Shown in pieces: positions 1 to 5,545 of a DNA stretch of 10,503 nucleotides (positions are counted from its first letter, which is position 1; the number at the start of each line of letters is the position of its first letter). The notes under the pieces are model-generated. The model searched no databases, was not told the origin of the DNA, and saw only the letters and a list, made by a program, of their open reading frames with translations. The stretch is from Nitrospirota bacterium (GTDB lineage: Bacteria > Nitrospirota_A > Leptospirillia > Leptospirillales > Leptospirillaceae). The stretch lies in contig JAMCWZ010000062.1 of the NCBI GenBank assembly GCA_023480765.1, positions 1 to 10,503 of the forward strand, read 5' to 3'. A program made the position numbers and the translations under genes.

Positions 1-1566
1 CAAGGCAAACGTTTTCATCCCGGGATCCCAAAAAGCGGACAGAAAGGATTTTTTGAGCCGGACGGCCATCCGACGCGCCTTTTCCGCAAAACGGGCATGC
101 CCCAATCGTTCTCCAAGACCGGAAAACGCTGTGAGTGCATAATGGAGATAGGACTGCACCTCTGAGAGCGCAATGGGATGCAAGGCCAGCCGCCCATCGG
201 CATGAAAAACAGAATCGCCCGAGTCTTTCCATCCCTGCTGGATCAGTCCGCCGTCCATATCTCCCCGGTAAACCAGGAAACCTGTTTCCGGATCCGTTCC
301 AAACCGTTCTATCCACTGAAATGCTCTCTCAATCACGGGCCACAGTTTTTCCAGAAATGGGTAGTCTCCTGTCCGCTCGACATACCGCGCCGCAAGCACC
401 AAATAAAGCGGCGTACTGTCGACACTCCCGTAATAGAGACCGAAGGGAACCTCTCCCGTTCCGGCCATTTCCCCGGTCCGCATTTCGTGGACGATTTTCC
501 CGGGTTCGGCAGCACGTTTGGGGTCGGAGCCCCTGGACTGAAGACGACCGAGAAAAAGAAGAACTGTTCGCGAAAGTTCAGGAATGGCCCAGAGAGTGGA
601 CAGTCCGGTAATCAGGGCATCTCTTCCAAAGACTGTCGAGAACCAGGGAAGGCCGGCATAGGGAATCAGGCCTTCACGAACAGGCGTGCACAGAACTCTC
701 AGGTCTTCGATCGCCTGTCGGCAGCAGCGGTCCAGAAAAGGATCCGAAGAACGGATTCTTGGCCAGAGAGAGAAGAAATCCTCCATCTCCCGATGTCGTT
801 TCCCGATAACACCTTGAATATCCGGAATTTTCCTGATCGAGACGGGCATTGTAACCTTGCTTTTATCCTGGCTTTTATCCTGGAACTCCCTGAACCGGGT
901 ACGGATAAAAAATGTAAAACTTTCTTCCGGGCCCAGGTCCAGTTTCCAGCTCCACCCCGAGCGATCCAGGGATCCTCCTGCAGGTCCCTTGAGACAGATG
1001 GACGTTTCCCGCAGGAGCCCATCGTCCCCCTTATAGCAATAAACAGAAAGGTCCGGACCCACAGAAGACCATTCGATCTTGCGGGGCGCCGGATTGACCC
1101 GGGAAATCCCCCTGACTTCAAAGAGGTCTGTAAAGTCCACGCCAATCTGCCATTCCATCGGAACAGTCACAGGATGGGGACTCCGATTCTCCACGCTGCA
1201 CTCTTCCGAAAATCCGTCTGCTTCAAGCACTCTTGTCTGAGACAGAGACAACCGGAGAACTTGGCCATGTTTTTCCCCCGGAGACCGGAAGGTCATAAGG
1301 GGCATAATACGGTGAATTTTTTCAAAATGGGGATTTTTCCTTCCCTGCGCCCAGAGCGGAACAGGCTGAATCCCGAACAGACGGATCGACCAGCGCGAGA
1401 TATACCTCATTCCGTGCCAAAAGTGTCCGTGATAGGGGGTCCTGTCGGATTCAACATCGCCCGATGGCGGCCAAATGGCAAAATGGTCATCCGCCTTGAA
1501 CATTGAATCCGAGGCATCCAGAACAAGCAAAGGGTGGATTTCATAAGGATGGAGTGGCCGGTCCAA
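1..1566 (-). CDS. Amylo-alpha-1,6-glucosidase (glycogen debranching-type), 3' end outside window
   Basis: The minus strand is open without a stop from position 1 to 1566, giving 522 codons; the C-terminus lies beyond the window. The product resembles bacterial/archaeal glycogen-debranching amylo-alpha-1,6-glucosidases, which cleave alpha-1,6 branches of glycogen or related glucans in the cytoplasm. Residues about 1-240 look like the N-terminal beta-rich domain, with VDFTDLFEVRG at 143-153. From about residue 300 the alpha/alpha-barrel catalytic domain begins: PWFSTVFGRD (307-316), PGKIVHE, YYGSVDSTP (378-386) and GWKDSGDS (445-452) are family signatures. The chosen start is a TTG because AGGAG (1572-1576) lies 5 bases upstream and because the family-like stretch LLVLDASDS precedes the first ATG (1503). 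It is transcribed divergently from yicC. Full-length relatives are roughly 650-750 residues, so about a quarter is missing. The exact glucan substrate cannot be told. Confidence 0.9.
   Translation of the reverse strand, partial: MDRPLHPYEIHPLLVLDASDSMFKADDHFAIWPPSGDVESDRTPYHGHFWHGMRYISRWSIRLFGIQPVPLWAQGRKNPHFEKIHRIMPLMTFRSPGEKHGQVLRLSLSQTRVLEADGFSEECSVENRSPHPVTVPMEWQIGVDFTDLFEVRGISRVNPAPRKIEWSSVGPDLSVYCYKGDDGLLRETSICLKGPAGGSLDRSGWSWKLDLGPEESFTFFIRTRFREFQDKSQDKSKVTMPVSIRKIPDIQGVIGKRHREMEDFFSLWPRIRSSDPFLDRCCRQAIEDLRVLCTPVREGLIPYAGLPWFSTVFGRDALITGLSTLWAIPELSRTVLLFLGRLQSRGSDPKRAAEPGKIVHEMRTGEMAGTGEVPFGLYYGSVDSTPLYLVLAARYVERTGDYPFLEKLWPVIERAFQWIERFGTDPETGFLVYRGDMDGGLIQQGWKDSGDSVFHADGRLALHPIALSEVQSYLHYALTAFSGLGERLGHARFAEKARRMAVRLKKSFLSAFWDPGMKTFAL
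859..882 (-). repeat. Perfect 12-bp tandem duplication (two copies) inside the debranching gene
   Basis: GCTTTTATCCTG occurs twice head to tail (859-870 and 871-882). On the coding strand it adds an in-frame repeat, Gln-Asp-Lys-Ser twice, at about residues 229-236, between the N-terminal domain and the catalytic domain. A four-codon slippage duplication in a linker is the simplest explanation. Confidence 0.9.
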
Positions 1567-1571
1567 GGGAA

Positions 1572-1576
1572 CTCCT
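1572..1576 (-). promoter_or_regulatory. Ribosome-binding site of the debranching enzyme gene
   Basis: Read on the minus strand this is AGGAG, 5 bases before TTG at 1564-1566. It is the only good Shine-Dalgarno match near the 5' end of this gene, and it decides the TTG start over the internal ATG at 1501-1503. Confidence 0.7.
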
Positions 1577-1582
1577 ATACAG

Positions 1583-1602
1583 TGACACTTTTGACACGTG
1601 TC
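1583..1602. promoter_or_regulatory. Possible operator: repeated TGACAC with a 10-bp palindrome
   Basis: TGACAC occurs at 1583-1588 and again at 1592-1597. The second copy is part of the perfect palindrome GACACGTGTC (1593-1602). The element lies 17 bp before the TTG start of the debranching gene, where a repressor of that gene could bind. No regulator is identified and the spacing is only suggestive. Confidence 0.3.
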
Positions 1603-1640
1603 GTCGTTTGATCGCCAGTAGCCCGGGACATGAACATTTT

Positions 1641-1669
1641 TTGAACTTTTTTCTGAAACAGGATAGAAT
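1641..1669 (+). promoter_or_regulatory. Sigma70-type promoter of the yicC-remA-gmk-rpoZ-coaBC operon
   Basis: TTGAAC (1641-1646) and TAGAAT (1664-1669) are separated by exactly 17 bp, a near-consensus housekeeping promoter. Transcription would begin near 1676, leaving a leader of about 100 bases before yicC. Downstream genes as far as coaBC overlap or are closely spaced, so this is probably the main promoter of the group. Confidence 0.65.
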
Positions 1670-1713
1670 GGCTGACGCACAAAATTTGAGGAGCAAGGCC
1701 CCGTCAAATCCAG

Positions 1714-1755
1714 GGCGGCTTGGACGATCCGCCGGAAGACAAGCATACTTCCGGC
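1714..1755 (+). promoter_or_regulatory. Overlapping hairpins in the yicC leader
   Basis: GCCGGAAG (1731-1738) pairs perfectly with CTTCCGGC (1748-1755) around a 9-base loop. A shorter stem, GGCGG (1714-1718) with CCGCC (1729-1733), shares bases 1731-1733 with it, so the two cannot fully form together. The larger hairpin ends 11 bases before the yicC ribosome-binding site. No run of T follows, so it is not a terminator. A regulatory role is inferred only. Confidence 0.4.
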
Positions 1756-1775
1756 CCCCAACATTCAGGATACGG

Positions 1776-2657
1776 ATGGTCGCCAACAATAAACTGAACA
1801 GCATGACCGGATTCGGGGAATACAGCACCCTTCCTCCCCTTGAAGGGTACCGCATTACCGCCAAATCACTCAACCATCGAAACCTTGAAGTTCAGACAAT
1901 GTTGCCACGGGAGTGGGACCATCTGGACCTTTCCATACGGAAGCTCGTCTCCCAGGAGTTTCACAGGGGACGCATCGAAATTTCTGTCAGCCGATCCGAC
2001 ACCGCTGTCAATAACAGTGTCTGGTTGTCCAAAGCGATGGATGCCTACACCGATCTCGTTCGTCTCCATGAGTTTCTCGGACTCACCGAACCGGTTCGAC
2101 TTGAACACATCCTGATGCATATGTCCCACGAAAGAGCCCCGACATCGTCTCCGGTAGATCCGAAAGCCGGGCTGGCAGCGGTTTCTTCTGCCCTGCTCGC
2201 ACTTGCGAAAAGCCGGCAGGACGAAGGGGACGATCTATACTTTGTTCTTGAAGCGCTGCTCAAGGAAGTAGAGGACTCCGTTCAACGGGTGGAGATCCAG
2301 AGGCCCAGATCCCTGGAAGCGGCCCGGACAAATTTCGTCAAAAAGATGAAAGAGATGGTTTCCGACGTCCAGCAGCCAGAGACCAGTCGTCGCATCGAGG
2401 AAGAGGCTCTTTTCTATTTGTCGAAAAAAGATAACGAAGAGGAATGGCAACGTTTTCGGATTCACCTGACCCGATTCCGGCAGGACCTGACGGAAGGGGG
2501 ATCGATCGGGAAATCCCTGGACTTTCTTCTCCAGGAAATGCAGAGGGAAATCAACACGTTCATCACCAAGGAAGCACAACCGGACGTCTTCCAGCCGGCG
2601 ATGGAAATACGCAACACATTGACAAGGTTGAAGGAACAAATTCAGAATGTCGAATAG
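1776..2657 (+). CDS. yicC: YicC family endoribonuclease
   Basis: The 293-residue product matches the YicC family, conserved bacterial proteins characterised as endoribonucleases, often encoded beside remA and gmk. The N-terminal signature MTGFGEYS begins at residue 10 and is followed by AKSLNHRNLEVQ and HRGRIEIS. The C-terminal domain carries KSLDFLLQEMQREINT and ends with LKEQIQNVE, both family hallmarks, so both domains are complete. ATG 1776 was chosen because AGGA (1767-1770) lies 5 bases upstream and the length fits the usual 285-295 residues. The frame is open further upstream, with another ATG at 1668, but that codon overlaps the proposed -10 box and would add a non-conserved, basic 36-residue extension. 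A start at the ATG of MTGFG (1803) is also possible. The last 11 bases overlap remA, suggesting coupled translation. Confidence 0.93.
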   Translation: MVANNKLNSMTGFGEYSTLPPLEGYRITAKSLNHRNLEVQTMLPREWDHLDLSIRKLVSQEFHRGRIEISVSRSDTAVNNSVWLSKAMDAYTDLVRLHEFLGLTEPVRLEHILMHMSHERAPTSSPVDPKAGLAAVSSALLALAKSRQDEGDDLYFVLEALLKEVEDSVQRVEIQRPRSLEAARTNFVKKMKEMVSDVQQPETSRRIEEEALFYLSKKDNEEEWQRFRIHLTRFRQDLTEGGSIGKSLDFLLQEMQREINTFITKEAQPDVFQPAMEIRNTLTRLKEQIQNVE

Positions 2658-2931
2658 GTATCACGGATTTGTGAATATCGGTCTGGGTAATCTGGTCTCC
2701 CTGGAACACATCATCAGCGTTGTCGGAGTCAATTCGGCCCCCGTCCGGAGAATGAAGGATGCGGCCCAAGAAAAAAGCCTCCTGATCGACGCGTCCGAAG
2801 GTCGTCGGACACGCTCCGTTATCATTATGGACAGCGGACATGTGATTTTGTCGGCGCTTCAACCCGAGACACTTGCGGCACGACTCAACAACTGGGATGA
2901 AGGACTTGATTCGGACGGAGATCCGGATTGA
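2647..2931 (+). CDS. remA: RemA/DUF370 family DNA-binding regulator
   Basis: The 94-residue protein carries the DUF370/RemA pattern almost end to end: NIGLGNLVSLEHIISVV, then SAPVRRM, LLIDASEGRRTRSVII and DSGHVILSALQPETLAARL. In Bacillus the homologue RemA is a DNA-binding protein that activates biofilm-matrix and osmoprotection genes; in diderm bacteria the role is largely untested and the gene travels with yicC and gmk. The basic GRRTRS stretch (about residues 52-57) matches the arginine-rich region used by RemA for DNA contact. The start ATG lies inside the end of yicC (11-bp overlap). The last 15 residues are acidic and unlike the family core. The family assignment is secure; regulatory targets here are unknown. 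Confidence 0.92.
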   Translation: MSNRYHGFVNIGLGNLVSLEHIISVVGVNSAPVRRMKDAAQEKSLLIDASEGRRTRSVIIMDSGHVILSALQPETLAARLNNWDEGLDSDGDPD

Positions 2932-3019
2932 GCATTCAAAGACTTCACATCCCTGCAAACAAGAAGCTGTTTCCAAAACGGATGGAGTATCGTCCATGAC
3001 ACTTCCTGGAGGGAAAACC

Positions 3020-3727
3020 ATGAGATCCCCGGATCCGGCCCCTTCTCCGACGATCTACGGAAAACGGCTTTATACTCCGCTTTTGTTTGTCGTATCGGCT
3101 CCATCCGGCGCCGGAAAAACTTCTCTTTGCAAGGAAATTGCAAGAAAGTCTTCCTGGATTCACTACTCCGTTTCCTATACGACCAGATCCCCGCGGCCGG
3201 GTGAGCAAAATGGGATTGACTACACATTCGTGACCAAAGACCAGTTCCAGGAGATGCAGGCCAACAATCATTTCATCGAATCGGCCGAAGTCTATGGAAA
3301 TTTTTACGGGACGTCCCTGAGAACAATTGAAGACTCTTTCTCCAAAGGCCTTGACGTCCTAGTGGACATCGATATCCAGGGCGCACAAAAAATCCGTCAG
3401 AGCGGAATCGACAATACGTCCATCTATATTCTGCCCCCTTCTTACGCAGTCCTGCAGGAAAGGCTCGCCCTTCGCGGCCAGGACTCTCTTGAAACGGTTC
3501 GGAAGAGACTGGAGCGCGTCCGACAGGAAATCTATGCATACCAGGAGTACGACTATCTGATTTTCAACGTGGATTTTCAGCAGGCGGTCAACGATCTCCA
3601 GTCAATCATCGTTTCCGAGCATCTCAGAAGACAAAGACTTTCTTCTTTTGTCAAGGACCACTTCATCGAACACTTTTCCGGTGAGACAATAAAGTCTCAT
3701 CCTTTTTCCCTCCGGGAGGCCCCATGA
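3020..3727 (+). CDS. gmk: Guanylate kinase
   Basis: Phosphorylates GMP to GDP with ATP in the cytoplasm. The 235-residue product has the P-loop SAPSGAGKTSL (26-36), the GMP-binding segment SYTTRSPRPGE (52-62) with Tyr68 in DYTFV, FIESAEVYGNFYGTS, the DIDIQGAQ strand, and the lid-type arginines in LRGQDSLETVRKRL. ATG 3020 was chosen because GGAGG (3008-3012) lies 7 bases upstream and little sequence precedes the P-loop. In-frame ATGs at 2996, 2897 and 2873 exist but would add non-conserved residues and, for 2873 and 2897, overlap remA. The gene ends in an ATGA overlap with rpoZ, so their translation is probably coupled. About 25 residues before the P-loop is somewhat longer than in the Escherichia coli enzyme. 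Confidence 0.96.
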   Translation: MRSPDPAPSPTIYGKRLYTPLLFVVSAPSGAGKTSLCKEIARKSSWIHYSVSYTTRSPRPGEQNGIDYTFVTKDQFQEMQANNHFIESAEVYGNFYGTSLRTIEDSFSKGLDVLVDIDIQGAQKIRQSGIDNTSIYILPPSYAVLQERLALRGQDSLETVRKRLERVRQEIYAYQEYDYLIFNVDFQQAVNDLQSIIVSEHLRRQRLSSFVKDHFIEHFSGETIKSHPFSLREAP

Positions 3728-4128
3728 ACGACCTCGTCACACGCCCCATCGAAGTTACACCCGATATTATCGACAGCCGCTATCGACTCGTCATCGCCGC
3801 CGCGAAACGCGCGCGACAGCTGATGGAGGGTGCTCCGGTCAGGGTCGAAAAGCGCTACCTGAAAGAAACCACCACCGCCCTGCAGGAAATTGTAGAAAAA
3901 AAGATTCCGATCATCACCGGAGAAGAAGCTGTCCGGATCGAAGCCGGGCGCCGGGAAAAGCTCCGCGAGCGTGCCCGTTTGGAAGAGCGGTTTTCCTATT
4001 CCCGCGGATATGCCCTCGATCCCTCGGATGTCATCCATGCGGATGTCATGACTTACCATCATCCGGAGGATTCCACCCAGGCGGTGGAAGGCGAGCATGA
4101 AACCGAGGACGCGGACACCGAGGATTGA
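3724..4128 (+). CDS. rpoZ: RNA polymerase omega subunit
   Basis: Omega helps fold beta' and assemble RNA polymerase. The 134-residue protein contains the family core in its first 65 residues: DIIDSRYRLVIAAAKRARQL (14-33), then GAPVRVEKRYLKETTTALQEIVEKKI. The rest is a charged extension, first Arg/Glu-rich and then ending in an acidic tail (EGEHETEDADTED), longer than the roughly 90-residue E. coli protein. ATG 3724 overlaps the gmk stop (ATGA), with GGGAGG at 3714-3719 close upstream. The gmk-rpoZ pairing is common and supports the call. In many bacteria omega helps form a ppGpp site with beta'; whether that holds here cannot be read from the sequence. Confidence 0.93.
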   Translation: MNDLVTRPIEVTPDIIDSRYRLVIAAAKRARQLMEGAPVRVEKRYLKETTTALQEIVEKKIPIITGEEAVRIEAGRREKLRERARLEERFSYSRGYALDPSDVIHADVMTYHHPEDSTQAVEGEHETEDADTED

Positions 4129-4135
4129 CCTGTCC

Positions 4136-5383
4136 ATGTGCAGGAAAATTCTTCTTGGTATTACAGGAAGTATCGCTGCCTACAAGGCCCTGGAACTCAT
4201 CCGCCTTCTCCGCCAGGATGGACATGACGTTCAGGTGGTCGCGACAAAAAGCGCCCTGCATTTTTTTCCGGTCCTGACTGCGGAGGTGTTCTCCGGGCAC
4301 CCGGTCTATTCCGACCTTTTTGACCCCGCCTGTTCCGTCCGGCATATTGAGCTGGCAAGGGATGCGGATGCACTTCTCATCGCACCCGCTTCGGCGGACT
4401 TCCTTTCAAAAATGGCCCTTGGTCTTGCAGACGATCTCCTTTCCACGCTCTGCCTGGCCGTGACTTGTCCGGTCCTTGTCGCACCCGCCATGGAAGAAAA
4501 CATGTATGTGCACCCGGCCATCCGGGAGCATCGAATAACCCTGGCGGCAAGGGGAGTTTTTGAAATTGCCCCCGAAACCGGTCCTCTGGCTTCGGGGAAA
4601 GAAGGCCTTGGTCGCTTTGCATCTCTGGAAACAATTCGTCATTCCCTCAAGACGAAACTCTTGGAGAACGGAAGCTGGTCTGGAGTTCGGGTTCTTGTTT
4701 CCGCCGGCCCCACTTATGAGCCCATTGACCCGGTCCGCTTTCTCGGAAACCGGTCCTCCGGAAAAATGGGCTATGCCCTGGCAGCGGCCAGCGCCGCCCG
4801 AGGAGCACACGTAACGCTCATTTCGGGACCGACATCTCTGCCACCTCCTCCCGGAGTCGACGTCCGCCGGATTGAGACCGCCGAGGATCTGGCAAATTCC
4901 ATGAGCAAGATGTTTCCCGAACACGACATCTGTTTCATGGCAGCCGCAGTCTCCGACTACCGACCGGACCGTCCCCATCCTTCCAAAAAGAAGAAGGATG
5001 GGACCAGCTGGACCTTGTCCCTGCTTGAAAATCCTGACATTCTTGCCAGTCTGTCCCGTCAGAAATCTCCTGGTCAATTCCTTGTCGGATTTGCTGCCGA
5101 ATCGGAGATGAATCCCGAAAAACTCTTGGAGAAGCTTCGAAAAAAAGGGGCGGACATGCTTCTTGCCAATGACATCAGCCGGCCAGATATCGGCTTTTCA
5201 GAGAGCTCAACCGGTTCTTCCCTCTTTTCTCCGGACGGCACTTCCCTTCCACTGGGAAAACATTCAAAGACTGTTCTTTCAAACAAGATTCTCGACGAAA
5301 TTGAAAAGGTTTGGCGTCGTCCTGCCGCTTCCACAAAAGGGAACATGGAACAGCCAAATGAGATCGCTCCTCTTTCCGATTAA
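4136..5383 (+). CDS. coaBC: Bifunctional phosphopantothenoylcysteine decarboxylase / phosphopantothenate-cysteine ligase
   Basis: Carries out two consecutive steps of coenzyme A synthesis: CoaB joins cysteine to 4'-phosphopantothenate using CTP, and the FMN-dependent CoaC domain then decarboxylates the product. The 415-residue protein starts with the CoaC domain (MCRKILLGITGSIAAYK, His70 in RHIEL, PASADFLSK) and continues with CoaB: AGPTYEPIDP (190-199), NRSSGKMG with Asn205, AAAVSDY, lysines 284-287 and GFAAE. Two CoaC positions are unusual: Glu120 in PAMEENMY, where E. coli has Asn, and Ser153 in LASGKEGLGR, where E. coli has Cys. ATG 4136 fits the family start; ATG 4097 has a closer GGAAGG site but adds 13 residues inside rpoZ. 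Residues 236-240 are PPPPG, a motif whose translation typically needs EF-P. Residues 352-362 are encoded by one copy of the 33-bp repeat. Confidence 0.94.
   Translation: MCRKILLGITGSIAAYKALELIRLLRQDGHDVQVVATKSALHFFPVLTAEVFSGHPVYSDLFDPACSVRHIELARDADALLIAPASADFLSKMALGLADDLLSTLCLAVTCPVLVAPAMEENMYVHPAIREHRITLAARGVFEIAPETGPLASGKEGLGRFASLETIRHSLKTKLLENGSWSGVRVLVSAGPTYEPIDPVRFLGNRSSGKMGYALAAASAARGAHVTLISGPTSLPPPPGVDVRRIETAEDLANSMSKMFPEHDICFMAAAVSDYRPDRPHPSKKKKDGTSWTLSLLENPDILASLSRQKSPGQFLVGFAAESEMNPEKLLEKLRKKGADMLLANDISRPDIGFSESSTGSSLFSPDGTSLPLGKHSKTVLSNKILDEIEKVWRRPAASTKGNMEQPNEIAPLSD
5189..5221 (+). repeat. 33-bp inverted repeat, copy A (inside coaBC)
   Basis: The reverse complement of these 33 bases is identical to 6039-6071. 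The match stops on both sides (mismatches at 5188/6072 and 5222/6038). Here it is exactly 11 codons (IGFSESSTGSS) in the CoaB domain. It contains two abutting palindromes, GAGCTC (5203-5208) and AACCGGTT (5209-5216). Confidence 0.97.
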
Positions 5384-5414
5384 CATCGAACGATTTCATT
5401 TGCCTTTTCGGCCC

Positions 5415-5437
5415 GGCGCAATCTTGCAAATTGCGCC
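5415..5437. promoter_or_regulatory. Perfect 8-bp dyad overlapping the -35 box
   Basis: GGCGCAAT (5415-5422) and ATTGCGCC (5430-5437) are perfect inverted arms around 7 bases that contain the -35 hexamer TTGCAA. As DNA it would suit a dimeric repressor blocking the promoter; as RNA from upstream it is a hairpin at the end of the coaBC operon. Only a TCT follows, not a T run, so a classical terminator is unlikely. Confidence 0.5.
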
Positions 5438-5452
5438 TCTACTTGCTAGGAT
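5424..5452 (+). promoter_or_regulatory. Promoter of the TPR-aroQ unit, extended -10 type
   Basis: TTGCAA (5424-5429) and TAGGAT (5447-5452) are 17 bp apart, and TGC directly before the -10 gives an extended -10. The start point would be near 5459, leaving a leader of about 80 bases. It sits in the only sizeable gap between coaBC and the TPR gene. Confidence 0.55.
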
Positions 5453-5494
5453 ACGGTCGTTTCCGCACCTAATCTTGGCTGAACGGTTGTGCCC

Positions 5495-5545
5495 ATGTGG
5501 GAATTTTTCAACCGTCTCCGGAATCCATCCCCGGGAACCCGATGA
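5495..5545 (+). CDS. Possible 16-codon upstream ORF of the TPR gene
   Basis: An ATG at 5495 opens 16 codons (MWEFFNRLRNPSPGTR) and stops at TGA 5543-5545, which overlaps the ATG of the TPR gene (ATGA). This placement would allow re-initiation at the TPR gene, which itself has only a weak ribosome-binding site. No clear Shine-Dalgarno precedes this ORF either, and an open stretch of this length can arise by chance. The same bases are also open as an in-frame GTG extension (5497) of the TPR gene. Confidence 0.2.
   Translation: MWEFFNRLRNPSPGTR

Noticed and set aside
178..1506. A 442-codon open reading frame on the plus strand opposite the debranching gene
   Set aside because: It shares codon boundaries with the minus-strand gene and its translation shows no recognisable domain, while the minus strand gives clear glycogen-debranching motifs throughout. 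It is an antisense shadow produced by stop-poor base composition.
1668..1775. A 36-residue N-terminal extension of YicC from ATG 1668
   Set aside because: The ATG lies within the predicted -10 box, the added residues do not resemble the family, and ATG 1776 has its own ribosome-binding site.
2873..3019. A longer gmk starting at ATG 2873
   Set aside because: It would overlap remA and add about 49 non-conserved residues; ATG 3020 has a strong GGAGG at proper spacing and gives a normal-length enzyme.
4406..5077. A 223-codon minus-strand ORF opposite coaBC
   Set aside because: It is entirely inside a well-supported coaBC gene, has no domain signature and no ribosome-binding site context.
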